Shown: positions 54,491 to 63,690 of the stretch, one piece after another
Layout of the letters: the number at the start of each line of letters is the position of its first letter
Position numbering within the stretch: the first letter of the stretch is position 1
Assembly: GCF_004329815.1 (NCBI RefSeq)
Contig: NZ_SJPE01000001.1
Location: 363,733 to 427,732, forward strand
Length of the DNA stretch: 64,000 nucleotides
Reading direction: 5' to 3'
DNA from: Flavobacterium silvisoli
Lineage (GTDB): Bacteria > Bacteroidota > Bacteroidia > Flavobacteriales > Flavobacteriaceae
Notes under the pieces: generated by a model
The model's database searches: none
What the model saw: only the letters and a program-made list of their open reading frames with translations
Told to the model about the DNA's origin: nothing
Made by a program: the position numbers and the translations under genes

Positions 54491-54913
54491 TTAATTTACA
54501 GGCACTTCAACTTCTAAAAAGACATTATTTCCGTCGGCATCTTTTCCTTTCCAGAACTTAAAAATATAAGGATTGGTGCTGGTGGCCTGAAAATTAAACG
54601 AATACTCTACTTCATTGTTTGTAAGCGTTTGGCAACCGCTTTTTTGCGCCACGGCATTTTCTATCGCTATGGTTCTTATGTTTTTGGAAGTTTCCGGATC
54701 AACTTTTTTATCGTAATAGATTCCGTTAAAAAAATGACAGGACGTTGGTCGTTTGTAATGCATTGTAATCTGGTAGGTGCCTCCAACGGTAAATTCAGCA
54801 GGCATGTCAACACTGGTTACAGGCAGTAATTCAAACAAATAACTGTCTCCGTTATCAGTTGAACAGGAATTAAAAATAAAAAACAGGGCTATAAGTGAAA
54901 TGATTCGTTTCAT
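54491..54913 (-). CDS. hypothetical lipoprotein
   Basis: A 140-aa protein from ATG 54913; the frame is open to 55054 but overlaps the recA terminator. The lipobox is FIFNSC (Cys17). The mature part is beta-rich with paired Cys (PTSCHFFNGIYYDKK, KSGCQTLTNNEVE). It lies 20 bases upstream of the ECF sigma gene on the same strand and may belong to that operon. Confidence 0.62.
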   Translation of the reverse strand: MKRIISLIALFFIFNSCSTDNGDSYLFELLPVTSVDMPAEFTVGGTYQITMHYKRPTSCHFFNGIYYDKKVDPETSKNIRTIAIENAVAQKSGCQTLTNNEVEYSFNFQATSTNPYIFKFWKGKDADGNNVFLEVEVPVN

Positions 54914-54976
54914 GATGTCAATCAATTTTGTGATTAGATGTTTTTTCAAACAAATGGTTGCGTTAAGGTAATAAAA

Positions 54977-54998
54977 AAACCCGAAAATTTTCGGGTTT
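54977..54998 (-). terminator. intrinsic terminator of recA
   Basis: A perfect palindrome of AAACCCGAAAA and TTTTCGGGTTT, just past the recA stop, running into a T-rich tract on the minus strand. Confidence 0.85.
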
Positions 54999-55004
54999 CT
55001 GGTA

Positions 55005-56009
55005 TTAGGCATTGTTCTCTTTGATGTAATCTTTGATTTTTTGTTCCAATTCATCGGCTAATTCCGGGTTGTCTTTTATCAGAACTTTGACAGCATCTCT
55101 TCCTTGTCCTAATTTGGTGTCGCCATAACTGAACCAAGAACCTGCTTTTTTGATGATTTCAAATTCTACGGCCAAGTCCAGAATTTCTCCGGTTTTTGAA
55201 ACACCCTCACCATACATGATGTCAAACTCAGCAGTTTTGAAAGGAGGTGCTACTTTGTTTTTGATTACTTTTACTTTGGTTCGGTTCCCTATTACGTTTT
55301 CTCCGTCTTTAATTTGAGAAGAACGGCGAATATCTAAACGAACTGAAGCGTAAAATTTCAAAGCATTCCCTCCGGTGGTCGTTTCGGGATTGCCAAACAT
55401 GACACCTATTTTTTCTCTCAATTGGTTGATAAAGAAAACCGTACAGTTGGTTTTGCTGATGGTTCCGGTTAATTTTCTCAAGGCTTGTGACATCAAACGG
55501 GCGTGCAATCCCATTTTGGAATCTCCCATTTCACCTTCAATCTCACTTTTCGGGGTTAAAGCAGCAACCGAGTCAACCACTACAATGTCAATAGCCCCGG
55601 AACGAATCAGGTTTTCGGCAATTTCCAATGCTTGCTCTCCGTTATCCGGTTGAGAGATGATCAGGTTTTCTACATCAACGCCCAACTTTTCAGCATAATG
55701 TCTGTCAAAGGCATGTTCAGCATCAATAAATGCAGCAATACCACCCGCTTTTTGAGCTTCAGCAATAGCATGTAGGGTTAGGGTTGTTTTACCCGAAGAT
55801 TCAGGTCCGTATATTTCTATAATTCTTCCTTTAGGATAACCGTTTACGCCCAAAGCCAAATCCAATCCCAAGGATCCTGACGGAATCACTTCTACTTCTT
55901 CTACCGCTTTATCGCCCATTTTCATCACGGTTCCTTTGCCGTAAGCTTTGTCTAATTTATCAAGGGTAAGTTGTAATGCTTTTAATTTTGCTTCTTTTTC
56001 TGAACTCAT
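55005..56009 (-). CDS. recA: recombinase RecA
   Basis: A 334-aa protein, normal length, with Walker A GPESSGKT (68-75), [31 protein letters not shown] (loop 2 region) and [18 protein letters not shown] (Walker B and loop 1). It forms filaments on ssDNA for recombination and repair. I see no SOS-box-like palindrome upstream. It ends at a perfect palindromic terminator. Confidence 0.98.
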   Translation of the reverse strand: MSSEKEAKLKALQLTLDKLDKAYGKGTVMKMGDKAVEEVEVIPSGSLGLDLALGVNGYPKGRIIEIYGPESSGKTTLTLHAIAEAQKAGGIAAFIDAEHAFDRHYAEKLGVDVENLIISQPDNGEQALEIAENLIRSGAIDIVVVDSVAALTPKSEIEGEMGDSKMGLHARLMSQALRKLTGTISKTNCTVFFINQLREKIGVMFGNPETTTGGNALKFYASVRLDIRRSSQIKDGENVIGNRTKVKVIKNKVAPPFKTAEFDIMYGEGVSKTGEILDLAVEFEIIKKAGSWFSYGDTKLGQGRDAVKVLIKDNPELADELEQKIKDYIKENNA

Positions 56010-56244
56010 TTTTTAAAAATTTAGTGGCATAAAAATAATGCTTTTTTTGATGGAACAGGATACAAAACAGAGGAGTTTTGAACAAATTATTTTAAAGGTC
56101 GGAAAACTAATTCCGCGAATTTAAAGATAAGCTGATTCACAGGTAAAATAAGTGAGCAAAAAGTATATGTTTCGTTAAATTTTGATATGATTTTTGAGTC
56201 ACGTCCCTCGATTTTTGCCTATTTTTGTCCTCAATTTTCACATT
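56010..56244. other. recA-plsC divergent intergenic region
   Basis: The 235-base gap between the divergent recA and plsC genes. A -7 element TAttTTTG at 56220-56227 serves the plus-strand gene. No exact -7 box, LexA site or RNA gene was found for the recA side. Confidence 0.5.
56220..56227 (+). promoter_or_regulatory. -7 element TAttTTTG
   Basis: An exact TAnnTTTG match 17 bases before ATG 56245; it argues against the longer frame from 56194. Confidence 0.6.
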
Positions 56245-56979
56245 ATGGAAAAACTTATTTCGTATCCCCTTTCGGTAATATACTACCTGTGTTTTGGGTT
56301 GACATTAGTCATTTTTCATCCTATTCAATGGGTTTGTTTGAATGTTTTTGGGTATCAGGCACACAAAAAAAGCGTTGACTATCTGAACTTCTTTTTAACC
56401 AAATGCACTAATCTTTTGGGAACCACGTATACGTTTGAAAACAGAGAACGAATTCCTCAAAATGTCCCTGTGATTTTTGTGGCCAATCATCAAAGTATGT
56501 ACGACATTATCGGAATCATATGGTATTTGCGAAAGCACCATGCCAAATTTGTCAGCAAAAAAGAACTGGGAAAAGGCATTCCGAGCGTTTCCTACAATTT
56601 AAGGCATGGCGGATCGGTTTTGATTGACCGTAAAGATCCTAAACAGGCCATTCCGGTCATCAAAGGATTGTCGGAATACATTGAAAAGTACAAACGTTCC
56701 GCAGTAATTTTCCCGGAAGGAACCAGAAGCAAAAACGGAAAACCTAAAGAATTCGCGCAAAGCGGACTAAAAATCTTATGTAAATACGCGCCATCTGCTT
56801 ATGTTGTACCCATTACCATTAATAATTCGTGGAAAATGGTTAAATTTGGAGCCTTTCCCATGGGATTAGGAAACCATTTGCAGTTTATTATCCATGAGCC
56901 TATGGCTGTTTCAGCTTTTTCATTTGAAGAGTTAATGGAAAAAACGGAGCAAGCGGTCAAACAATCAATAAAAAATTAA
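56245..56979 (+). CDS. plsC: PlsC-like acyltransferase (copy 2)
   Basis: A 244-aa protein from ATG 56245. The H-x4-D motif is in FVANHQSMYDIIGI, the acceptor motif VIFPEGTRSKNGK. It carries two N-terminal membrane segments and is closer to classic bacterial PlsC than the copy at 51562. It makes phosphatidic acid from lysophosphatidic acid. The acyl-ACP desaturase follows 3 bases downstream, so lipid synthesis and desaturation are coupled. Confidence 0.92.
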   Translation: MEKLISYPLSVIYYLCFGLTLVIFHPIQWVCLNVFGYQAHKKSVDYLNFFLTKCTNLLGTTYTFENRERIPQNVPVIFVANHQSMYDIIGIIWYLRKHHAKFVSKKELGKGIPSVSYNLRHGGSVLIDRKDPKQAIPVIKGLSEYIEKYKRSAVIFPEGTRSKNGKPKEFAQSGLKILCKYAPSAYVVPITINNSWKMVKFGAFPMGLGNHLQFIIHEPMAVSAFSFEELMEKTEQAVKQSIKN

Positions 56980-56982
56980 ATA

Positions 56983-57981
56983 ATGCCTCAAAAAAATATA
57001 AGACTTGAAGTCATGCAATTTCTGGAAAAAGACATCGACAGCTTTGTAGATGAATTTTTAATTCCGGTCGAAAAAATTTGGCAACCTACCGATTTGCTTC
57101 CTAATTCTGAAAACGATGATTTTTTAGAAAATGTAAAAGAATTGCGTGAATTGGCCAAAGAATTGCCGTATGATTTTTGGGTGGTTTTAGTGGGTGACAC
57201 CATTACCGAAGAAGCATTGCCTACCTATGAAACCTGGTTGATGGATGTTGAGGGAGTAAATCAAAAAACCGCGGGTGGTGATAATGGCTGGGCCAAATGG
57301 TTACGTCATTGGACAGGTGAAGAAAACCGCCATGGTGACTTACTCAACAAATACCTATACCTGTCAGGACGCGTGAACATGCGCGAGGTAGAAATTACGA
57401 CTCAGTATTTAATCAATGACGGCTTTGATCCCGGAACCGGAAGAGATCCTTATAAAAACTTTGTATTTACCAGTTTTCAGGAATTGGCTACTTATGTATC
57501 GCACAACCGCGTGGCACAATTGGCAAAGAAATACGGAGATAATAAATTGTCTAAAATCTGTAAAATCATAGCCGGTGACGAAATGCGTCACCATTTGGCT
57601 TACAGCGAATTCGTAAACCGTATTTTTAAAATTGATCCCAGCGAGATGTTGTTGGCTTTTGAATACATGATGAAGAAAAAAATCACCATGCCGGCCAATT
57701 TAATTCGCGAATCGGGAGAAAGTATCGGGGCAGCTTTTGAAAAATTCTCAGAATCAGCCCAACGCATCGGCGTTTATACAGCCATGGATTATGTTGATAT
57801 TTTGGAAAAATTAAACATAAAATGGGAAATTGATAAATTGTCAAATTTGACCGATGAGGCCGAAAAAGCCCGTGATTATTTATTGAAATTACCGGCGCGA
57901 ATGACCCGAATTGCGGAGCGTATGGTAACTCCGGGCGAAGAGAAAATATTTTCCTGGGTACAACCCGCCATGATAAAATAA
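56983..57981 (+). CDS. acyl-ACP desaturase (stearoyl-ACP type)
   Basis: A 332-aa soluble di-iron enzyme with EENRHGD (about residues 114-120) and DEMRHH (about 200-205), the two E-x-x-H ligand motifs. It introduces a double bond into acyl-ACP with O2 and reduced ferredoxin. The ferredoxin-type reductase at 24798 is a possible partner. It is cotranscribed with plsC and followed by a terminator. Confidence 0.93.
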   Translation: MPQKNIRLEVMQFLEKDIDSFVDEFLIPVEKIWQPTDLLPNSENDDFLENVKELRELAKELPYDFWVVLVGDTITEEALPTYETWLMDVEGVNQKTAGGDNGWAKWLRHWTGEENRHGDLLNKYLYLSGRVNMREVEITTQYLINDGFDPGTGRDPYKNFVFTSFQELATYVSHNRVAQLAKKYGDNKLSKICKIIAGDEMRHHLAYSEFVNRIFKIDPSEMLLAFEYMMKKKITMPANLIRESGESIGAAFEKFSESAQRIGVYTAMDYVDILEKLNIKWEIDKLSNLTDEAEKARDYLLKLPARMTRIAERMVTPGEEKIFSWVQPAMIK

Positions 57982-57988
57982 CAAACCC

Positions 57989-58016
57989 AATCCTTTCCCA
58001 CAGAAAGGATTTTTTA
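57989..58016 (+). terminator. intrinsic terminator
   Basis: A 9-bp stem AATCCTTTC/GAAAGGATT (57989-57997, 58003-58011) followed by a T-rich tract. Confidence 0.8.
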
Positions 58017-58028
58017 TTCCGAAATTTT

Positions 58029-58673
58029 ATGTCAGTAATTGATAATACCATACGTTTTGTAAAACAACAGCTCGAAAATGCCGAAGGAGGACACGATTGG
58101 TTTCATATTGAACGCGTGTATAAAAATGCCCTACTGATTGCTCAGGAAGAAACCTGTGATTTAACTGTCGTGAAATTAGGGGCTTTACTTCATGATATAG
58201 CCGACAGTAAATTTCACGATGGCGATGAAACGGTTGGACCTAAAATAGCTCGTGATTTTCTGGAAAAAGAAGGGGTAGCCGAAGAAATAATTGCGCATGT
58301 CATCAACATTATTGACCATATTTCATTCAAAGGCGGAAATTTTGAAAAAAAATTCAGTTCAAAAGAACTTCAAATTGTGCAGGATGCTGACCGACTCGAT
58401 GCTATTGGTGCTATCGGAATTGCACGTTGCTTTAACTACGGAGGATTCAAAAACAGGGTGATTTACGATCCGGCCATTCAACCTAATTTAACTATGAGCA
58501 AGGAGGAATATAAAAAATCCGAATCGCCTACCATCAATCATTTCTACGAAAAACTGTTGCTCTTAAAAGACAAAATGAATACCGAAACGGGCAAAACTAT
58601 CGCAACAGCACGCCACCGTTACATGGAAAATTTCCTGTCGCAGTTTTATGCCGAATGGGATGGAGAGTGTTAG
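58029..58673 (+). CDS. HD-domain phosphohydrolase (YedJ-like)
   Basis: A 214-aa metal-dependent phosphohydrolase with HDWFHIERV, LGALLHDIADSKFHDGDE (the HD pair) and a later QDADRLDAIGAIG. These motifs match YedJ/YpgQ-like proteins, which can hydrolyse nucleotides. Substrate not known. It is the last gene before the convergent lipid gene. Confidence 0.88.
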   Translation: MSVIDNTIRFVKQQLENAEGGHDWFHIERVYKNALLIAQEETCDLTVVKLGALLHDIADSKFHDGDETVGPKIARDFLEKEGVAEEIIAHVINIIDHISFKGGNFEKKFSSKELQIVQDADRLDAIGAIGIARCFNYGGFKNRVIYDPAIQPNLTMSKEEYKKSESPTINHFYEKLLLLKDKMNTETGKTIATARHRYMENFLSQFYAEWDGEC

Positions 58674-58688
58674 AATTCAGTTGGCAGC

Positions 58689-58724
58689 CACAGTTTACAG
58701 TTTTTAATAAGATTGTAAACTGTG
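58689..58724. terminator. hairpin between convergent genes
   Basis: An 11-bp inverted repeat (CACAGTTTACA at 58689-58699, TGTAAACTGTG at 58714-58724). No long T tract follows either arm, so it may be a weak terminator or a repeat element. Confidence 0.45.
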
Positions 58725-58735
58725 ACCAAAACTAA

Positions 58736-59518
58736 TTATTTTCCTGTGAATTCTGCTTTTCTTTTTTCTAAAAAGGCAGTAGTCCCCTCTTTAAAATCTT
58801 CGGTGCCGAAGCATTTACCAAAGTTTCTGATTTCGGTTTCATAGCCGTTTACCCCTTCTTTGAAATTAGCATTTACGGCTTTTATAGCCTTGCTTATGGC
58901 CATAGGGGAGTTTTTCATAATGCGTTGGGCCAATGATTTGGTAAACGATAAAAGTTCGGCTTGAGGCACCACGTGATTCACTAATCCGACACGGAAAGCA
59001 TCTTCGGCACTAATCATTCCGGCAGTCATGATCATTTCCATAGCGCGACCCTTGCCTATGAGTTGCGGTAAACGTTGTGTTCCGCCATAACCCGGAATTA
59101 CGCCTAAGGATACTTCGGGTAATCCCATTTTGGCATTATCGGAGGCAATTCTGAAATGACAGGCCATGGCCAGTTCCAATCCGCCACCTAAGGCAAAACC
59201 GTTTACGGCTGCTATAGTCGGCGTTTTTAAATTTTCTACAAAATCAAATAACAATTCCTGTCCCTGAGCGGCCAGCTGTGCACCTTCTTCTACCGAAAAA
59301 TTAGCAAATTCCGAAATGTCAGCGCCGGCCACGAATGCTTTTTCGCCTTCACCGGTAATAATGATAGTCCTGATGTTTTCATTGGCCTCCAAACTTTCCA
59401 ATGCGTTGTGCAATTCCTGAATGGTCGCCATATTGAGCGCGTTCAATTTTGACGGGCGGTTGATGGTAATTTGTCCGATGCCGTTTTCTTCGGCTACAAG
59501 TATGTTTTCAAAGTTCAT
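58736..59518 (-). CDS. enoyl-CoA hydratase/isomerase family protein
   Basis: A 260-aa crotonase-fold protein with AFVAGADISEF and ALGGGLELAMACHFRIAS, and GLPEVSLGVIPGYGGTQRLPQLIGKGRA. The glutamates seen in these segments are those that catalyse hydration in the family. It probably acts in fatty acid oxidation or a related acyl-CoA path. It is downstream of the sensor kinase gene on the same strand. Confidence 0.9.
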   Translation of the reverse strand: MNFENILVAEENGIGQITINRPSKLNALNMATIQELHNALESLEANENIRTIIITGEGEKAFVAGADISEFANFSVEEGAQLAAQGQELLFDFVENLKTPTIAAVNGFALGGGLELAMACHFRIASDNAKMGLPEVSLGVIPGYGGTQRLPQLIGKGRAMEMIMTAGMISAEDAFRVGLVNHVVPQAELLSFTKSLAQRIMKNSPMAISKAIKAVNANFKEGVNGYETEIRNFGKCFGTEDFKEGTTAFLEKRKAEFTGK

Positions 59519-59530
59519 GATGTAGTGTTT

Positions 59531-61000
59531 TTATTTAACAATGGGAAGGGATACGCTGAAGGTAGAGCCTTTTCCCAGTTCGGTTTCAAATGTAATGGTT
59601 CCTTTGTAATTTTCGATGATGTTTTTAATAATTCCCAAGCCAAGTCCCATGCCACTGGTTTTTGTGGTGAATTTCGGTTCAAAAATATGTTCGGCGTGTT
59701 CAGATTCAATGCCGGTGCCGTTGTCTTTTACCGAAATAATCACAAAGCCATCCACTTCATTGACTGAAACCCAGACGTGTTTTTCTTCCTGCTCTTCGGG
59801 TATCGATTGAATGGCATTTTTGACCAAATTGGTAATGATGCGGATCAATTGGGTTCTGTCCAGTTTGGTAACGATGTAATTGTTGCTGCTTTCAAATGAG
59901 ATGAAATCTTCGTTGAAAATATCCAAAGCCAGATCGATTACTTGAACCACGTTTAGGGTTTCATTTTGTTGCGCCGGCATCGAAGCAAAGTTTGAAAAAG
60001 CCGAAGCTACCGCACTCATGGTGTCAATTTGCTGAATCAGCGTTTTAGAGTAATCGTTGAGTTTCTGTTTCAGTTCGGGGTCATTGGCATCAAACTTCCG
60101 CTGAAAATTCTGCACCGTCAAACGCATGGGTGTCAAAGGGTTTTTGATTTCATGAGCGACTTGTTTAGCCATTTCGCGCCAAGCTTGTTCGCGTTCGCTT
60201 TGGGCCAGTTTTGAAGCACTTTCTTCCAGTTTGTCCACCATGCCGTTATAAGCTTTAATGAGCAAATTGATTTCCTTGCTGTTGGCTTCTATGACAATCT
60301 TTTCGTTTTTTTGGTTCAGGCTCGTTTCGTTGATTTTGTCAGAAATGGTCTTGAGCGATTTGGTGATATAGGTAGACAGAAAATAGGCCAGGGCAAAGGC
60401 TACTATCAACATAAAGGAATACACTTGACTCAAACGCAACAGGAATTGCTGCAATTCATTTTCATAAAAGCCATCGTCTTCTACATAGGGAATATTCAAA
60501 ATCCCGAGCGGTTTGAATTTGTCGTCTTTGATTTGGCTGTAAGAAGAACGGTTTTTAACTCCGTTTACATTTTTAATGTCAACATACCTTTTTTCGACCG
60601 ATGATTCGACCAGATTGATGATGTATTTCGGAATGGGTGGCGCTACTTTATCAACCGAAAATGTCGCCTTGGAAGATTTTAAGAGTTTCCCGTTTAAGGA
60701 ATAAATGTTAATGTCAAGATTGTGAATGTCGGCCAGTTCATGAATTTTATCTTTAAAAATCAAAGGCAGATTGGCTTGCGTCAACGGGTAGGTCGTAGTA
60801 GAAAGCACATAATTAATGTGCTCTTTGATGGCATTTTCTTTACGGTCTAAGCGTTCTTGGTGGTATTCTTTGGCTTCGTTTTTAAATTGGATGATTGATA
60901 TAGAGGCCATCAAAACGGAAGCAATTACAATCAATATAATCATCGACAGGAAAATCCTGATGCGAAGGGATAACATTGACATTTTGAAGCCGTTTAACAT
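59531..61000 (-). CDS. orphan sensor histidine kinase (NtrY-like)
   Basis: A 489-aa protein with membrane helix 1 (about 17-36), a periplasmic sensor part (about 40-190), helix 2 (about 192-212), a HAMP-like linker and a HisKA with phospho-His283 in VAHEIKNPLTPMRL. HATPase boxes follow (NLVKNAIQS, VKDNGTGI, GMGLGLGIIKNI). The NPLTPMRL H-box is NtrY-type. No response regulator gene is adjacent, so its partner is elsewhere. Confidence 0.92.
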   Translation of the reverse strand: MLNGFKMSMLSLRIRIFLSMIILIVIASVLMASISIIQFKNEAKEYHQERLDRKENAIKEHINYVLSTTTYPLTQANLPLIFKDKIHELADIHNLDINIYSLNGKLLKSSKATFSVDKVAPPIPKYIINLVESSVEKRYVDIKNVNGVKNRSSYSQIKDDKFKPLGILNIPYVEDDGFYENELQQFLLRLSQVYSFMLIVAFALAYFLSTYITKSLKTISDKINETSLNQKNEKIVIEANSKEINLLIKAYNGMVDKLEESASKLAQSEREQAWREMAKQVAHEIKNPLTPMRLTVQNFQRKFDANDPELKQKLNDYSKTLIQQIDTMSAVASAFSNFASMPAQQNETLNVVQVIDLALDIFNEDFISFESSNNYIVTKLDRTQLIRIITNLVKNAIQSIPEEQEEKHVWVSVNEVDGFVIISVKDNGTGIESEHAEHIFEPKFTTKTSGMGLGLGIIKNIIENYKGTITFETELGKGSTFSVSLPIVK

Positions 61001-61005
61001 AGTGT

Positions 61006-61551
61006 TCAGTTTTGGTTTTTCTCTCGAATTTTTTTATAAAATCGAAAACCTAACATTATCAAAATCGAAAATAAAATGATGCCGACTACACCAAAAATCC
61101 AGTTGAAAGCGTTTTTTAAAATCACCAAAAACACTACGGCAAACAAGATGATAGTAGCGCCTTCATTCCACAACCGCATAAAGTTGGAGCTGTAGTTGAA
61201 CTTGTCGTTTTGCAGTTGGTTGTAAATCTGGTGACACTTAAAATGATACGCAAACAGCAACACTACAAAGCCTAATTTTACCTGCATCCAGGGCATTTGC
61301 AGCCACTCAGGCATCAGGTGTAAGAGCAGTAAGGCAAAGATAGTCGCTAACACAGCACTGGGCCAAGTAATGATGTACCACAACCGATAAGTCATAATTT
61401 TGTATTGCTTTAGCAAAATTTCACGCTCGGGCGAAGGTTTGTCATTGGCCTCAATTTGGTATACAAACAAACGAACAATATAAAACAGTCCGGCAAACCA
61501 AGTGATGACAAAGATGAGGTGCAGGGATTTTATGTAGTTGTAAAGTTCCAT
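61006..61551 (-). CDS. hemJ: HemJ-like protoporphyrinogen oxidase (CopD/UPF0093 family)
   Basis: A 181-aa protein from ATG 61551. The opening YIKSLHLIFVITWFAGLFYIVRLFVY matches the HemJ/UPF0093 family, with the conserved His; about four helices follow. HemJ oxidises protoporphyrinogen IX before ferrochelatase. hemH lies 4 bases upstream, which fits the pathway. Flavobacterial members are often labelled CopD family; the HemJ call rests on motif and context. Confidence 0.75.
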   Translation of the reverse strand: MELYNYIKSLHLIFVITWFAGLFYIVRLFVYQIEANDKPSPEREILLKQYKIMTYRLWYIITWPSAVLATIFALLLLHLMPEWLQMPWMQVKLGFVVLLFAYHFKCHQIYNQLQNDKFNYSSNFMRLWNEGATIILFAVVFLVILKNAFNWIFGVVGIILFSILIMLGFRFYKKIREKNQN

Positions 61552-61555
61552 GAAA

Positions 61556-62569
61556 TTACTTACTCCAGTCTTTAATCCAGTTCGCAACTACACCACACCA
61601 TTCGTCTTCATCATTCAAACAAGGCACCGCCAAAAACTCCTCGCCGCCGTGTTCTTTAAATTCTTCGTTGGCACGCATGGCAATTTCTTCCAGAGTTTCC
61701 AAGCAATCCGAAACGAAAGCTGGGGTCACTACCGCCAATTTCTTGATGCCTTTCTCAGGCATTTTATTGATTTCCACATCAGTGTAAGGCGTTAACCATT
61801 TATCGCCCGCCAAGCGCGATTGAAATGTTTGGCTGTATTTGCCTTCGGGAATGCCCAACAATTCCACGACTTGTCGCGTGGTTTCATAACATTGGTGCCG
61901 GTAGCAAAACTCATGCGCCGGCGAAGGGGTTACACAACATTTGTTGTCAATGGTACAGTGGGATTTGGTTACATCTGTTTTGCGTATATGACGCTTCGGA
62001 ATGCCGTGATACGAAAACAATAAATGGTCGTACTCAAAGCCTTCCAAGTGGTTTTTGATGGAATTGGCCAAAGCCTTGATAAAATCGGGCTTGTTGTAAA
62101 ATGCCGGTACTTTGGTAATCTTCATTTCCGGGAAATGCTTTTGTTGCAATTCATCGGCCAAAGCCCAAATGGTCGTGGTAGAAGCCATAGCATACTGTGG
62201 ATATAAAGCCAACAACATCACATCGGTTACACCTTTATCTTTCAATTCCTGCAAGCCTTTTTGAATGGTCATCGAGCCGTAACGCATGGCCAAAGCCACC
62301 GGAACATCCACCATGTTAGCTACTTTTTGGTGCATTTTTTTGGAAATGACGATTAGCGGCGAACCTTCATCGGTCCAAATCTGACTGTAGGCTTCGGCCG
62401 ATTTTTTCGGGCGGGTTTGCAAAATAATGCCGCGAACCAAGAGCGCGCGCAACAAATACGGAACATCTATCACGTATTTGTCCATCAAAAATTCATCTAA
62501 ATAAGGTTTTACATCTTTTGGCGTGGGACTTTCGGGCGACCCGAGATTGACTAATAGTACTCCTTTCAT
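61556..62569 (-). CDS. hemH: ferrochelatase
   Basis: A 337-aa protein opening VLLVNLGSPESPTPKDVKPYLDEFL, with the metal-binding FSYHGIPKRH (H188) and the ETLEEI segment near the end. It inserts Fe(II) into protoporphyrin IX. An insertion with five clustered Cys (205, 211, 212, 222, 227) could bind an Fe-S cluster, as in some bacterial ferrochelatases, though the position differs from the usual C-terminal one. Confidence 0.95.
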   Translation of the reverse strand: MKGVLLVNLGSPESPTPKDVKPYLDEFLMDKYVIDVPYLLRALLVRGIILQTRPKKSAEAYSQIWTDEGSPLIVISKKMHQKVANMVDVPVALAMRYGSMTIQKGLQELKDKGVTDVMLLALYPQYAMASTTTIWALADELQQKHFPEMKITKVPAFYNKPDFIKALANSIKNHLEGFEYDHLLFSYHGIPKRHIRKTDVTKSHCTIDNKCCVTPSPAHEFCYRHQCYETTRQVVELLGIPEGKYSQTFQSRLAGDKWLTPYTDVEINKMPEKGIKKLAVVTPAFVSDCLETLEEIAMRANEEFKEHGGEEFLAVPCLNDEDEWCGVVANWIKDWSK

Positions 62570-62589
62570 GCTTTTTATTTTAAGAAATT

Positions 62590-62622
62590 AACCCTTCCTG
62601 GGTTTCAAACCCGGGAAGGGTT
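62590..62622. terminator. long GC-rich hairpin between araC-like and hemH genes
   Basis: A 16-bp stem (62590-62605 with 62607-62622) with one G-T wobble and a minimal loop. It lies between two minus-strand genes, downstream of the AraC gene and upstream of hemH. A T-run is weak on the minus strand, so it may limit read-through or affect RNA stability. Confidence 0.6.
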
Positions 62623-62707
62623 TTGTGGTTATAAAAGTAATGAAACTTCTTTTTTGGCTTTATTTGTATTTAATTTTTTCTTGATACCCATATATATGGG
62701 ATTGATG

Positions 62708-63583
62708 TTACACCGTATTTTGATTGATAGACATCAGGTATTTTTTTGGGGTTGTGGCAAATTTCTTTTTGAAAGCGGCAATAAAATGACTGCCGGTGCT
62801 GTACCCGATTTTAAGTCCGACTTCATTCACATTATAGGAGCCCGAATCCAATAATCGTCTTGCATAATCCATTTTATAGTCAAAAAGAAAACCATAAACG
62901 GTATCGCCGTAAATTTGCTTGAATCCCATTTTCAGTTTTTTCAAACTCAGCCCCACTTGTTCCGAAAGTTCCTCCAATCCGGGTGGTTCAGCCATGTTGG
63001 CAATGATGATTTCTTTGGCTTTTTTGATTTTCATGACATTGTCTTCGTCAGTCAGAAACGGACATTGCTCAGCATTCGGGTCTTCATTTCGGTTGAAGTA
63101 CAAACTCAACAATTCATACCCTTTTCCTTTGTAATACAAATTTTTGATGGAAGGATTTAGCGTGTAATGAAACATTTGACTCAACACTATAGCCATTGAC
63201 GGACTTATATTGTCCTCTTTATAATATTTTTTTCCTTCATTTTCTTTGCTCAAAAAAGGAATATGGTTAGCTTCGGAAGAAAACAACGAATGGAATTTTT
63301 GAATGGAAACAATCACCGATATTACCCAGGAATTAGGTGCTAATTCCAAATCCAGAGGCAGTTCTTTTTGTGGGTTGTAAAACAGCAACGACTTTTCTTC
63401 TTTTAAATCCAAAGCATAATTACCCTGATTGAAAACAAATTTCGCTTTGCCTTTGATGCCAAAATGGAATTGTATCAACCCTTGTTGGATGTGTTTCTTA
63501 ACATGATAATTTTCATTCTCATCATTTTGAAACCGAATTAGGGTAAAATCATTTTCAATAGTTATAATTTCCTGAGAACCCAT
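62708..63583 (-). CDS. AraC family transcriptional regulator
   Basis: A 291-aa protein. The N-terminal half is a probable sensor domain of unknown ligand. The C-terminal roughly 100 residues hold two helix-turn-helix units (GLEELSEQVGLSLKKLKMGFKQIYG and VNEVGLKIGYSTGSHFIAAFKKKF). It is divergent from hemA and upstream of hemH, so heme-gene control is inferred. It is close in type to regulators beside heme genes in other Flavobacteria. Confidence 0.88.
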   Translation of the reverse strand: MGSQEIITIENDFTLIRFQNDENENYHVKKHIQQGLIQFHFGIKGKAKFVFNQGNYALDLKEEKSLLFYNPQKELPLDLELAPNSWVISVIVSIQKFHSLFSSEANHIPFLSKENEGKKYYKEDNISPSMAIVLSQMFHYTLNPSIKNLYYKGKGYELLSLYFNRNEDPNAEQCPFLTDEDNVMKIKKAKEIIIANMAEPPGLEELSEQVGLSLKKLKMGFKQIYGDTVYGFLFDYKMDYARRLLDSGSYNVNEVGLKIGYSTGSHFIAAFKKKFATTPKKYLMSINQNTV

Positions 63584-63676
63584 AGCGATATTTTTTCGTG
63601 TGTATTTTCGAGATCAAGTTGAATTATTATTTAGAATTAATCTACATAAGAAGGTTTGAAAGACTTGATTTCATTG

Positions 63677-63684
63677 CAAATTTA
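63677..63684 (-). promoter_or_regulatory. -7 element TAaaTTTG (minus strand) for araC-like gene
   Basis: An exact TAnnTTTG match on the minus strand, giving a leader of about 90 bases to the ATG at 63583. Confidence 0.45.
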
Positions 63685-63690
63685 AAATAA

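Noticed and set aside
55990..56244. SOS (LexA) box upstream of recA
   Set aside because: No palindromic LexA-like site was seen; many Bacteroidota lack classic LexA control.
62590..62622. Riboswitch or RNA element upstream of hemH
   Set aside because: Only a simple 16-bp stem is visible, with no multi-helix structure or conserved core.
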